Source: CAZFGK01 sp964518635 (lineage in GTDB: Bacteria > Zixibacteria > MSB-5A5 > GN15 > FEB-12). Taken from it: a DNA stretch of 64,000 nt. Made by a program: the position numbers and the translations under genes. Positions 42,922 to 52,177 of this stretch are shown one piece after another; the stretch's first letter is position 1, and every line of letters begins with the position of its first letter. The notes under the pieces are model-generated. The model was not told the origin of the DNA. It ran no database searches and saw only the letters and a program-made list of their open reading frames with translations. The stretch lies in contig CAZFGK010000016.1 of assembly GCA_964518635.1 (NCBI GenBank), positions 1-64,000 on the forward strand. The letters are read 5' to 3'.

Positions 42922-45057
42922 CTATCGTCCTCGCTTGCGGAGATATCTTCGAAACCACTTTTCGATCCACTCCAGTCGCGCGATTCTTCGATCCGGGCGA
43001 CCGTGACGAGAAAGTCCATGTGGCTCGTCAGGAAAACGAACCATCTCGACCGTCTTCTTCATCAGCTTGAGTGTCACAAACAGTTGTTCTGCCTGCTCAA
43101 TCGGACAGCGTAAGTCCTGCTCGTTATGCAGTATCAGGAGTGGTGTCTTGATCTTTTTTGCATGAGAGAGCGGGGAGCGATGCTGGTATTTTTCCGGTTC
43201 GGTCCAGGGCAGACCCGAGAACTCCTCTTTCAGCGAGAAGCCAATATCAGAAGAGCCGGTCATTGATCTGAGATCAACGACTGAGCGCATCGTCACCGCT
43301 GCGGCGAAACGATTCGTCTGGGCAACAATCCAGTTAGTCATGAAGCCGCCATACGAGCCACCACCAACGCCGATCCGTTTCGGATTGATCCATGACTGTT
43401 TTGCCAGCCAGTCGGTCGCAGTCATCAGATCCTTGTAATCGATATCTCCCCATTCACCGGCATTCGCTTCGGCCCAGAGTTCCCCTTTACCGGTGCCGCC
43501 TCGCGGATTGGTATAGAGAACGACGAATCCTTTGCCCGCAAGAAATTGCATTTCATGCATCATCGAATAGCCATACTGGACTCGCGGTCCGCCATGAATC
43601 ATGAGAATCGACGGGTAGCGCTTTTTCGGGGAGAAATCCGGCGGCAGGGCACACCAGCCATGAATTTCGATTCCTTCTTTCGTCCCAATCCGAACATCCC
43701 GATATTTTGCAAGGCGACGTTCTTTACGGAGTCGTTCATTCAGATTCGTTATCTGGCTTGCCTTCTTGTCAGCGCGATATGCAGTGGAAGCGATCCAGAT
43801 ATCGCCCGGGGAATCGAGTGTGGCACTAATAACTGCACAGCTTTTTCCGGCTCGATCTATCGCCATTCCTTTGACATGGCAGTCGCCGCCAAAGATACGA
43901 GTCGGCTTTCCGCCTCGAGAGGGAACCGAAAAGAGATTGGTTGTGCCGTCATCACCACTGACAAAGAAAATCTGACGGCCGTCTGAGGACCATTCAAGAA
44001 ACTCAGAATGCTCAGCAGGGAGATCGCAGATAGTGTCATCAATGCAATTACGGTCGAATTTTGCGGTCAGATCACGTCCGCCACGATTCCCCTGAACGTC
44101 GACCGACCAGACATGAACATTGGTCACCCCCCATGCCTCTTGTGGTTTGTCATGCCCGAGAAAGGCAATACGTTTTCCATCTGGTGAAAAACGAGGAAGG
44201 AACTTCGCCCCATCCGAAAGTGCGAGAAGTCGTTCTTTTTTTGCAGGACGACCGGCATTTTTCCGGGTGGAACGTGTGGAGAGTGGCATGACATAAAGCC
44301 CGGTCTTCCACCACTCAGCCTCCGCTTCCTTCGAGCGATTCGACAGATAGCAGATCATTGATCCGTCACGCGAAAGGTCAGGATCAGTATGATCAAATGC
44401 ACCACTCGTGATCTGGGTGAGTTCTGCACTCTCAAGATCAAGGGTGTAAACTTGATAGTTATCTTTCGGCAGGAAACCGTAGCCATCATACTTGTAGGAG
44501 AGCTTCGTAATATGCCGGTACGCTGGGGATCTTTCTTTCAGTTTCTTGTCTGTAATGAAATGGCTGTCCTGATAGCGCATGGCAAAGAGAAGCCCTGATT
44601 CATCCGGCAGCCACCTGAGCGCACTCAGATCGGCATCATAGTCGCCGATCTTTTTCTCATTCCCACCTGCGATAGAAATGACATAGAGCCCCTGTTTCTT
44701 CTCGATGCTGGATAAGTACGCGAGATACTTTCCGGATGGAGAAAAACTGAGTGAGTAGTCGTTTCGCTTTCCGGATGTGAATGTTCGCGTCTGTTTGGTG
44801 TCACGGTCAAACACCTGTATCTCGGTGTAGTAGGCGACATCATCTTTGTCCATATGTTCAACGGTCCATGCGGTGAATCGTCCATCCGGTGATATCACCA
44901 CCGAACGGGGAATGCGTAGCAGATAGAGATCATCTGCCTGCACGGGAAGTGGAGTCACACGTGGTCGTCCGGCTCTGCGAACGCTCACTTTTGCATTTCT
45001 TGAGTTCTTACGAGGGGTTTTCAATCCTGATCCTGATCGTCGTTTTGTTTGTACCAT
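42922..45057 (-). CDS. S9 family prolyl oligopeptidase-type peptidase
   Basis: Serine peptidase of the acylaminoacyl-peptidase/DPP type. The N-terminal ~430 residues are beta-propeller repeats (ISPDGRFTAW, FSPSGKYLAYL, FSPDGKRIAFLG). The C-terminal hydrolase domain has the triad S568 (GGSYGG), D648 (EQDLRCP) and H680 (EPHGLSRHG). The first ~40 residues are strongly basic and contain no signal peptide, so the enzyme is probably cytosolic. It is transcribed divergently from the E1 gene. Confidence 0.9.
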   Translation of the reverse strand: MVQTKRRSGSGLKTPRKNSRNAKVSVRRAGRPRVTPLPVQADDLYLLRIPRSVVISPDGRFTAWTVEHMDKDDVAYYTEIQVFDRDTKQTRTFTSGKRNDYSLSFSPSGKYLAYLSSIEKKQGLYVISIAGGNEKKIGDYDADLSALRWLPDESGLLFAMRYQDSHFITDKKLKERSPAYRHITKLSYKYDGYGFLPKDNYQVYTLDLESAELTQITSGAFDHTDPDLSRDGSMICYLSNRSKEAEAEWWKTGLYVMPLSTRSTRKNAGRPAKKERLLALSDGAKFLPRFSPDGKRIAFLGHDKPQEAWGVTNVHVWSVDVQGNRGGRDLTAKFDRNCIDDTICDLPAEHSEFLEWSSDGRQIFFVSGDDGTTNLFSVPSRGGKPTRIFGGDCHVKGMAIDRAGKSCAVISATLDSPGDIWIASTAYRADKKASQITNLNERLRKERRLAKYRDVRIGTKEGIEIHGWCALPPDFSPKKRYPSILMIHGGPRVQYGYSMMHEMQFLAGKGFVVLYTNPRGGTGKGELWAEANAGEWGDIDYKDLMTATDWLAKQSWINPKRIGVGGGSYGGFMTNWIVAQTNRFAAAVTMRSVVDLRSMTGSSDIGFSLKEEFSGLPWTEPEKYQHRSPLSHAKKIKTPLLILHNEQDLRCPIEQAEQLFVTLKLMKKTVEMVRFPDEPHGLSRHGRPDRRIARLEWIEKWFRRYLRKRGR

Positions 45058-45103
45058 GCAGCAATGCTAGCAGGTCGGCAAAAACTCTACAAGCCCTTTC
45101 TCG

Positions 45104-45139
45104 CGTAAGGTGTTGTCCCGCCACACGTAAGGAGTTGTC
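45104..45139. promoter_or_regulatory. Pair of 14-base direct repeats in a divergent promoter region
   Basis: CGTAAGGTGTTGTC (45104-45117) and CGTAAGGAGTTGTC (45126-45139) differ at one base and are spaced 22 bases start to start, two turns of the helix. This suits a dimeric regulator acting on the E1 gene, the peptidase gene, or both. Confidence 0.45.
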
Positions 45140-45206
45140 AAAAACACTTTGCAGGGAGAAAAGAGGGATATATCTTGCGCGCCCGTTGTATTCCTTGTTG
45201 GCTACC

Positions 45207-45242
45207 TTCCCGTTCGGGAAATAAGCCGCGCTCCTGGAGCGC
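45207..45242. promoter_or_regulatory. Two perfect palindromes in the E1 leader
   Basis: TTCCCGTTCGGGAA (45207-45220) and GCGCTCCTGGAGCGC (45228-45242) lie 8 bases apart, 60-100 bases before the GTG start. They could be operators or tandem RNA hairpins; no T-tract follows, so they are not a simple terminator. Confidence 0.45.
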
Positions 45243-45304
45243 AAAAGGATACAACACGCACTCATGTCAAAAATGTAATTGAGAAATACAAGGAGAGTTA
45301 GTTC

Positions 45305-47596
45305 GTGGAAACGATGGCGCTCATTGAGCGAATCAAAAAGTATGACGGAAAGCTTCCCAAAGCGAAACCGAATCAGCCCCTTCCGGAATACTCCGGTAAA
45401 ACCCCGGCTGAGTTAAAGCAGATGATGAAGATCATGCTCACCGCCCGGCGTGTTGAACGTGAAGAAAAACTGCTTCTTCGTAAAGGATACAATCGCTTTT
45501 TCATCGGATGCGGCGGCAAAGAGATGATGGATGTCGTCCTCGCGTCGCATACCACCGTGAAAGATCCATTTCACGGCTACTATCGTAACAAAGCATTCGA
45601 TCTGTATCGTGGCACGACCATCAAAGACAAAATGCTCGAAGCGATTGGTGACACGAAATCCAAGAACGGCGGGATGCAGATTCCGCAACATCCGGCCTAT
45701 CCGGAGCTTGGGATTATCCCGCAGTCATCTCCGACGGGCGGGAATGTCATGGAAGCTGCCGGTCTTGCCGAAGCCCTCATGCATCCTTCTCCGGTATCAA
45801 AGCTCTCGCAGTTTCCCGGTGGTGCCTATCCGAAAGATGCGGTCTCCATTGCCTGTATTGGTGATGGCTCTACCTCCGAAGTCGAGTTCGCCCGTGCGGT
45901 TTTCTATTCGACCTTTTACAAGACTCGCATGATCTGGGCGATCTATAACTGTGGTTGGGCAATCTCGGTAAATGTGCACGAACAGTATCCCGACGGTGAT
46001 CCGACCGTTCAATGTACCGGACTTGAAAAGTATGGTCTGAAGATCATGCACTTCGATGGTACCGACATCAAAGAAGCACTGAAAAAAGTCAAAGAAGCAT
46101 TCGATTATACCCAGGCCGGAAACGGTCCGGTACTCATGAATGTGAAAACAACCCGTGAGGGTTCGCATTCTGGTTCGGATGATCAGTCATTCTATATGGA
46201 TCCGGTTGAAGTCGACTGGCACACCTACAATGACGCGGTTCTCAAGACCTGTAATACGTTCATTGAAGATGGGATCATGACGCCGAAAGATATTTCGGAT
46301 ATGTGGGATTCCATCGACGCTGAGATCAATGAAGTGTCAGCCAAGACTGTTGCGGAGTTCTCACCAAAGACCACTGAATTCGTGCTCAAGCATGTACTGA
46401 CGTACGATTTCGAAGAGGTGAAGAAGACATGGAAGGCGTATCGCGATCTTTCCAAAGTCGACCGCGCTGCCAAGTACAAAGAATTCCATGAGAAGGGATA
46501 CTTTGCTACTCCGGCCATACCGGAAGAAGCAGGTCCGATGACCATGCGCTTCGCACTGAACTACACCCTTTTTGATCTGTTCATGCTCACTGAAGATGTC
46601 ATCATGTTCGGTGAAGATGTCGCCGATTTCTCCGGCCACATGGCGCACGAGAAAGAGAAGCAGAAAGGGATGAAAGGAAAAGGGGGAGTCTTCCTCGTTT
46701 CCAAACATCTTCAGATGGCCTTCGGGAATCATCGCTGTTTCAATACCCCGCTTGACGAAGCCGGTATTCTTGGTCGCGCCGCCGGACACGTCTTTCAGGG
46801 ACGTCGTCCGCTGCCGGAGATTCAGTTCCTTGATTACATCAACCCAGCCTATCAACTGCTGAAAGACCGTATCGCGACCTGTTATCAGCGTTCCGGCGGA
46901 CATTTCAAGATGCCGATGGTGATCCGTTGTACCTTTGGTGGATTCAAGCAGGGGGCTGGGGCTTTCTGGCATTCCGAATCAAACATGGGGACCTTCCTGA
47001 ACATGCCGGGGATCCTGATCGCGACGCCTTCAAATGCTCATGATGCTGCTGGTTTGCTCAAAACCGCCTGGGCAACTGATGATCCAGTTCTCTTTTGCGA
47101 ATCGGTCGCGCTCTACAATCGTCGTGATTGGGAAGGACTCCCGATTGAAGCAGAGATGCCCGGTATCGATGAACTGATTCCATTCGGTGTCGCCAAAGTC
47201 TATCATCCGGAAGCAACCGACGTCGGGATTATTACCTACGGTGCAACGGTGCAAATGAGCCGGAAGGCGGCAGAGATTCTCCGTGAAAAGGGAATCAACG
47301 TCCGCGTCATCGATCTGCGTACTCTTCGCCCAATTGACGAAGAGGAGATCGTTCGGACTGCTAAGGAGTGCGGCAAAGTGCTCGTGGTGACCGAAGATCG
47401 CTTCCCGGGTGGATCGGCTGCAACGATTTCGGCAATCATCACCCGCGGCGAAGGGCTGTTCGCTCTTGAAGCCCCGGTGCAGTTGCTGACAGCAATTGAT
47501 GCCCGTGTTGCGTATGGTATGGATGGAGATGCTGCCTGCTTGCCGTCAATCGACAAGATTGTCGCCGAAGTGGAAGCTCTTCACCAGAACTTCTAG
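45305..47596 (+). CDS. 2-oxoacid dehydrogenase E1, fused alpha and beta subunits
   Basis: Thiamine-diphosphate enzyme that decarboxylates a 2-oxoacid (branched-chain or pyruvate). Residues ~1-350 are the alpha half, with the ThDP motif beginning G186-D-G-S-T and ending in NCGWAIS. Residues ~405-763 are the beta half (EDVIMFGEDVADFSGH, PLDEAGILGRAAG, TEDRFPGGSAATI). GTG 45305 is set by an AAGGAG site; ATG 45314 is the alternative. Such fusions are found in Bacteroidetes-like bacteria for branched-chain or acetoin-type complexes. E2 and E3 are not in the window, so the substrate stays open. Confidence 0.9.
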   Translation: METMALIERIKKYDGKLPKAKPNQPLPEYSGKTPAELKQMMKIMLTARRVEREEKLLLRKGYNRFFIGCGGKEMMDVVLASHTTVKDPFHGYYRNKAFDLYRGTTIKDKMLEAIGDTKSKNGGMQIPQHPAYPELGIIPQSSPTGGNVMEAAGLAEALMHPSPVSKLSQFPGGAYPKDAVSIACIGDGSTSEVEFARAVFYSTFYKTRMIWAIYNCGWAISVNVHEQYPDGDPTVQCTGLEKYGLKIMHFDGTDIKEALKKVKEAFDYTQAGNGPVLMNVKTTREGSHSGSDDQSFYMDPVEVDWHTYNDAVLKTCNTFIEDGIMTPKDISDMWDSIDAEINEVSAKTVAEFSPKTTEFVLKHVLTYDFEEVKKTWKAYRDLSKVDRAAKYKEFHEKGYFATPAIPEEAGPMTMRFALNYTLFDLFMLTEDVIMFGEDVADFSGHMAHEKEKQKGMKGKGGVFLVSKHLQMAFGNHRCFNTPLDEAGILGRAAGHVFQGRRPLPEIQFLDYINPAYQLLKDRIATCYQRSGGHFKMPMVIRCTFGGFKQGAGAFWHSESNMGTFLNMPGILIATPSNAHDAAGLLKTAWATDDPVLFCESVALYNRRDWEGLPIEAEMPGIDELIPFGVAKVYHPEATDVGIITYGATVQMSRKAAEILREKGINVRVIDLRTLRPIDEEEIVRTAKECGKVLVVTEDRFPGGSAATISAIITRGEGLFALEAPVQLLTAIDARVAYGMDGDAACLPSIDKIVAEVEALHQNF

Positions 47597-47622
47597 ACTT
47601 CGAAGATTAATGAAGAACACAC

Positions 47623-47658
47623 CAACGGCCGTGGCATTCACCGCGGCCGTTGCTTTTT
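47623..47658 (+). terminator. Terminator of the E1 gene
   Basis: CAACGGCCGTGG (47623-47634) pairs with CCGCGGCCGTTG (47641-47652), one T-G pair, 6-base loop, followed by CTTTTT. Confidence 0.85.
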
Positions 47659-47697
47659 CAAATTGCATCAATGAACTGTCTCGTTCGTAGAACCATC

Positions 47698-48840
47698 ATG
47701 TACGCTGGCTTTTCTGGTCGGATTCTGAACTCTCTCGCTCTGGGGTTTCTCCTGCTTACTCCATTGGCAGCTCAGGAGCCGGTGCAACCGATCCCAGGTG
47801 ACACTCCGGGAGTGATTCGTACGTGGCAGGGGTACAATCCGATGCGTCTCACTCAGCCGAATTTCCCGGTCGAAAATCGGTCTATGCTTCAATATTTCTC
47901 AGACTCAGCGAGACATCTGCTTGTCGAAGTTGGCCCAGATGGGAAAGTAATAGCTGCCACTGCAATTGATTCAGTCCCAGTTGCTACCTCTCAGTGGATG
48001 GGCATCTGCACACCATTGCAATTTGATCTTCTAGGGGAGTCATCAGGTGACAATCAACGTCGAATCGTCGTCATTCGAATCACGCTGGATGAAACTGGCC
48101 GAAATCTTCGAGTACGTGCACCGCAAACGAAGGGGCGTCCGCTTGAGTATCGATTGCTATCAGCCACTCTTGAAAAGGCAGGAATCGAAATCCCCAAACT
48201 CCGTTCATTTCCATCATTCTATCCGGTTCACCACTCACCTGATTCGATGTTGTTGCCGCCGGTGGTCTTGTTGAAAATCGAGACTGATGCATTAGGGAAG
48301 GTTCTCTCATCTGAAGTTTTCTCCTCGACGGTGCCGGGAATCTCACCACAAATTGAGGCGGCTGGACTACGCGCAGGAGTTACGAGTCCAGCGAACGGAA
48401 ACGGACAGACGAAAATCGCATATCTTCTTGTCAATCTACTCTCGTCGGGTGTTTCTCCTCTTCCGGCTCTCAAAGATTCAAACGTCAACGAATGGTTTGG
48501 TTTTCCGCGAGTAGTTGCTCTGCCAGACCGTCCTGATAGCACCGAACTCCTTTGTCCACCGATCCCCAGAACCGATCTTCGCAAGCTCCAATGGGTTGAA
48601 TGTGCCGGAGTCACCTACCCAGTCGCGGCGAAAGTGGCAATCAGCAAGGAAGGGGTGACCCGGGTATTTATCGATATGAAAATCAAAAGGGAGTTGCGTT
48701 CCAAAATGGATAAGCGGCTCCATGAGATTCGATTCTTTCCGGCAATACTGGCGAATGGGGAGCCGATTGACTGGCGTGGGAGTATACGTCTTGAATTTTC
48801 CGAAGAGGGGAGACTCCGGGTCATTCCGGATTGGCTTTAA
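47698..48840 (+). CDS. Exported protein with degenerate TonB-C-like repeats
   Basis: ATG 47698 opens a signal peptide ending TPLAAQ. The 380-residue mature region shows three blocks with the TonB-C rhythm (LVEVGPDGKVIAATAIDS; LLKIETDALGKVLSSEVFSS; AAKVAISKEGVTRVFIDMKI...FFPAILANGEPIDWRGSIRLEF). They lack the strongly conserved G-T-V-W-I-K core of the Ton proteins further on. It is the first member of the Ton region and, having no TM anchor, is probably periplasmic. Function is inferred only from domain resemblance. Confidence 0.55.
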   Translation: MYAGFSGRILNSLALGFLLLTPLAAQEPVQPIPGDTPGVIRTWQGYNPMRLTQPNFPVENRSMLQYFSDSARHLLVEVGPDGKVIAATAIDSVPVATSQWMGICTPLQFDLLGESSGDNQRRIVVIRITLDETGRNLRVRAPQTKGRPLEYRLLSATLEKAGIEIPKLRSFPSFYPVHHSPDSMLLPPVVLLKIETDALGKVLSSEVFSSTVPGISPQIEAAGLRAGVTSPANGNGQTKIAYLLVNLLSSGVSPLPALKDSNVNEWFGFPRVVALPDRPDSTELLCPPIPRTDLRKLQWVECAGVTYPVAAKVAISKEGVTRVFIDMKIKRELRSKMDKRLHEIRFFPAILANGEPIDWRGSIRLEFSEEGRLRVIPDWL

Positions 48841-49326
48841 ATCGCAATCACTGCGATGGCTGGGTCGAAATTCGCCTTTTTCCATAGAAACAGCTACTCT
48901 GGGGCGAAAGGGGAGGGAACGCCACCTTTCAAATGAGAATTGATAGGAAGAATTGCTCCCACTTTACAGGCGGGAAGATAATGACTGCTTTTGGTGTACA
49001 AGATGGGCAGAGACACCGCTTGCCAAAGCGGGTTCAAACACGACTAACGGAGAGTGTCCCTGTTGGGGCAATCAGGCCGGGAATCGTGCCACGAACTGAA
49101 AGGAGCTCCGATGCGCAGTTCTTTTTCGACTGTCCAGATTTCCCCCGTCGGTTCGGGCAATACGCGGGTAACCATTTACCAGACAAAGGATGAAATGAGA
49201 CCGTTCAGACAAAACAGTTCCGGGAAGATGTCAGCGAGGGACTTGACAGGGGACGTCCAAAACCTACTTTGTGGGTCTTTGGCGAAAACGGAGAAGGAAC
49301 CTCATGCAGTGCGAAGCTGCTTTTCA
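48841..49326. other. Leader region of the TPR gene; no certain gene
   Basis: The stretch holds a short hairpin (CCGCTT-GCCA-AAGCGG, 49016-49031) and a perfect AAAGGAG five bases before ATG 49111. That ATG is in frame with the downstream TPR gene and open throughout. A TTGACA at 49243 suggests a promoter after it. Either a ~72-residue N-terminal extension or a long leader is possible. No other structured RNA or gene is recognisable. Confidence 0.4.
49243..49270 (+). promoter_or_regulatory. Possible promoter of the TPR/Ton operon
   Basis: A perfect TTGACA (49243-49248), 16-base spacer and a weak -10 TACTTT (49265-49270), followed by GAAGGAA before GTG 49309. Confidence 0.3.
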
Positions 49327-51264
49327 ATGAACGTGATCAGACCGAAATCCCGTATCGGCGCTATTTTCATAGCGTTGATTCTCTCTGTCGTTGCTTTTTC
49401 GAGCAACTCGATGGCTGCTTTCAAGGACCCCGAAGTCCAGTCGGCCCTTCAGGCGGGGGACACAACCAAGGCGTTAGCTACAATCAATGCCAAACTCTCC
49501 TCTGACCAGTCATCTGACGATCTCTACCACGCCCTCGGCGCAATTCAATACCAACGTCAGCAATTCGAAGTCGCTCTCCCCAATCTCAAGCGTGCGGTAG
49601 ATCTTCGTGCCAAGAACTGGGAAGCGCAATTACTTCTCGGTCGCCTCTATCTTCAGCTTGGTAATATCGACGCCGCCGAGAAACTCTTCCTCGAACAGAA
49701 GGGGAAGATCAAAGATAAGAAGGGGCTGGCGGAGCTGGAAAACGGCTACGGGCTTACTATGATGGCGAAAAAGAATTACAGCGAAGCGGATAAGGCATTT
49801 CGACGGGCGATTTCCAACGGTGGAGAGAAGGCCGAGTATCGTATCAATCTCGGCGATGCCAATTTTGCTCAGGGAATCCCGACTCTCGCCATGGCAGAAT
49901 ATGAAAAGGCACTCTCAGTCGACAAGACCGGCTCCCGAGAGGTCTATTTCCGCTGGGCTGAGTCCTGCATCGAAAACAAAGATTACGGCTGCGCGATCGA
50001 GAAGCTGAAAATAGTCCTCGATAAAGACAGCACTTATGCCCCGGCATGGAGACGAGCTGGCGAAATCTATTTCAAGGCCTCCGTCGGAGCGCGCAACTCA
50101 GATGACCGTTCGGCCCGCTCAAAAGATGTCATCGGTGCTTACAATCGTTACTTCAATCTCACCGGTGCCAAAGCTGATTCCCTGACCGTACGCCCCTATT
50201 TTGAACTGGGAATGGCCTATGCAAATATCCGTGCCTTCGATAGTGCGGCATTCTACCTGAACACTGTGTTGCAAATCCCCTACGAGCCACGTGATGTCTA
50301 CTACACCTACGGTAAAGCTCTCTGGGGGAATCGTGAATGGGACAGCTCGGCGGTCTATTTCGCAAAGCATCTCGAGTGGGTTGCTCGTCAGGATGATCGA
50401 TACATCTCGACCATCAACATGCCTGAATTCTATCAGATGTACGGAGACGCCTACTATTTCCGTGAGCCGAGAGATAATGCCAAGGCAATCGAACTCTACA
50501 AAAAGGCGCTCGAAACCCAGCCGGACAATAAGCGAGTCCTGGAACGTATCGCCTTTGCGTATCATCAGAATAAAGACTACGCCCCGGCAATCGCTGCCTA
50601 CGAAAAGCGAATCGTCCTCGGAATTGATTCCGCCTCCAGCAGCACTCTGAAAAATGCCGGCTTCTGCGCTCTTGCCGTTGCCAGTGGCGGGAAAGAAGAA
50701 TCGGAAGAGTTTGCCCCATCTGATAGCACCACCGAAGAAAAGGGTGGAAATGGGGATGCTGCCAGTGGCATCGACCCAAACAAGAATTACCGCATGGTCG
50801 CTATTGAGTATTTCAAGAAGTACCTTGAATATACGCCGAAAGATTCGCGCGTACTGCTCCTCGTTGCCCAGACCTATATGTCACAGCTCAAGGATTGCGG
50901 AGAAGCAACGAAATGGTTCGACCGCTTGTTGAGCGTTGATCCTTCAAACTGTGATGCTTTGAAATCACTCGGATTTGCCTACACTGCCGGAAACGGCTGC
51001 CCGAAAAACTACGGACGTTCGCTTGACTATCTCCTGAAGGCAGTTGAATGTCATCGGAAGAACGGCAAGGGATGCGACGGCAAGCTTCTTCTTGCAATAG
51101 CGCAGGCCTATCATCTCCGGGCTGCTGAATTGTCAGCGAGCGATCCAGCAGCATCGAAGAGTGATTACAAGAACGCCTACGATTGGTATGGAAAAGTACT
51201 GGAATGCGAGCCGAAGAATTCGGACGCAAAGAAAGGGCAGCAGGACACTCGTTTCGAGTTCTAG
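49327..51264 (+). CDS. Exported TPR-repeat protein
   Basis: ATG 49327 begins a signal peptide (IGAIFIALILSVVAFSSNSMAA). GTG 49309 and ATG 49111 (the latter with AAAGGAG) are in-frame alternatives. The mature protein is a chain of tetratricopeptide repeats, at least eight (DLYHALGAIQYQRQQFEVALPNLKRAV, LLGRLYLQLGNIDAAEKLF, NLGDANFAQGIPTLAMAEYEKAL), with several Cys in the C-terminal units. TPR proteins are scaffolds. Standing 34 bases before the membrane protein and exbB, it probably supports the Ton complex from the periplasm. Confidence 0.8.
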   Translation: MNVIRPKSRIGAIFIALILSVVAFSSNSMAAFKDPEVQSALQAGDTTKALATINAKLSSDQSSDDLYHALGAIQYQRQQFEVALPNLKRAVDLRAKNWEAQLLLGRLYLQLGNIDAAEKLFLEQKGKIKDKKGLAELENGYGLTMMAKKNYSEADKAFRRAISNGGEKAEYRINLGDANFAQGIPTLAMAEYEKALSVDKTGSREVYFRWAESCIENKDYGCAIEKLKIVLDKDSTYAPAWRRAGEIYFKASVGARNSDDRSARSKDVIGAYNRYFNLTGAKADSLTVRPYFELGMAYANIRAFDSAAFYLNTVLQIPYEPRDVYYTYGKALWGNREWDSSAVYFAKHLEWVARQDDRYISTINMPEFYQMYGDAYYFREPRDNAKAIELYKKALETQPDNKRVLERIAFAYHQNKDYAPAIAAYEKRIVLGIDSASSSTLKNAGFCALAVASGGKEESEEFAPSDSTTEEKGGNGDAASGIDPNKNYRMVAIEYFKKYLEYTPKDSRVLLLVAQTYMSQLKDCGEATKWFDRLLSVDPSNCDALKSLGFAYTAGNGCPKNYGRSLDYLLKAVECHRKNGKGCDGKLLLAIAQAYHLRAAELSASDPAASKSDYKNAYDWYGKVLECEPKNSDAKKGQQDTRFEF

Positions 51265-51298
51265 CCTGACTGCCAAGTGAAAGGACTGCGACAGAGGC

Positions 51299-52141
51299 AT
51301 GGCTGATCCAAAGACCGCAACCGGACAGAAGAGAATCTCGCCGGAAGAGCGTTTTCGTTATATCGGTTTTGATGTCTTCCCGGGAAAACCGGGGGAGATT
51401 TTCAAATCAGAGACTGAGCGTGCAAAACTCGTAACCGAAGCTGAGAAGCGTCGCCATAGCGGGAATACCCTTCGCGACGACTGCAAGCTCTTGGAAGAAC
51501 GTGTCAGCGGTATGGAGCGGATGGTTCTCACCGTTGCTGCCGTCGTCATGGTCTTGGCACTTTTCCTCCCGTTCTATCGCAGCAACACCGAACAGGTTGT
51601 GCAAAAAGAGGTTGCTGCTTCTCCGAACCAGACGAACGCAAAAGGGGATGAGGTCATCACCGCGACACAGACTCGCCGTGATGTGACTCGTACTTTCTAT
51701 TCACTTACCGGTTTTGGTTCCATTCTGGCAGTTGGCGATGTTGGCGGGAAAGTCTTCGGCTCCGGTATCATTCTGATCCTGACCGGCCTGGTTCTTTTTC
51801 TTCTGACTGTCTCATGCGTCGCGGTGCCGGTGATGATACTCAAAGAAATCTACACTGGTCGTGGCACTCCTGATGAGCGTGCGACCAAACTCAAGAAAAC
51901 ACTTCGGATCGCATGGGCACCGCTGCTCTTGTTTGTTGCCGCCATGTTCCTGTCATTTTTCGGATCAAGCTACGGCTTTGATCCGGCAAACGGCGCAAGC
52001 TATGGTGTCCCCAACGGGCTTGCTTTAGTCACTCTTGGCAACGGCTACTCGGTCGCTGCTTTCCTTGGTACCGTCTCTTTTGGTGTCTATGTTGCCCTTG
52101 CAGCATCGATACTGTTGGCAATTAAAGGCGTAGAAATTTAG
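51299..52141 (+). CDS. Four-helix membrane protein of unknown function
   Basis: The 280-residue protein has a charged cytosolic N-terminus (residues 1-72, with a helical stretch SETERAKLVTEAEKRRHSGNTLRDDCKLLEERV). Membrane helices follow at about 76-92, 150-178, 203-220 and 250-275. I do not recognise a family. Its place between the TPR gene and exbB, with short gaps, suggests a dedicated accessory of the Ton motor in this lineage. Confidence 0.6.
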   Translation: MADPKTATGQKRISPEERFRYIGFDVFPGKPGEIFKSETERAKLVTEAEKRRHSGNTLRDDCKLLEERVSGMERMVLTVAAVVMVLALFLPFYRSNTEQVVQKEVAASPNQTNAKGDEVITATQTRRDVTRTFYSLTGFGSILAVGDVGGKVFGSGIILILTGLVLFLLTVSCVAVPVMILKEIYTGRGTPDERATKLKKTLRIAWAPLLLFVAAMFLSFFGSSYGFDPANGASYGVPNGLALVTLGNGYSVAAFLGTVSFGVYVALAASILLAIKGVEI

Positions 52142-52177
52142 TGAAACAATACATCCTAGCACGGAGGAACCGTTCGC

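Noticed and set aside
45104..45139. Direct repeats as a minimal CRISPR or integration site
   Set aside because: Only two copies with an 8-base gap in a promoter region and no cas or integrase gene; an operator is more likely.
48933..49193. Possible 86-residue protein upstream of the TPR gene
   Set aside because: No ribosome site, no recognisable composition or motif, and it overlaps the in-frame extension of the TPR gene.
48841..49326. Riboswitch in the long leader of the TPR gene
   Set aside because: I compared it by eye with cobalamin, TPP and SAM-type conserved cores and found no match; only one small hairpin is convincing.
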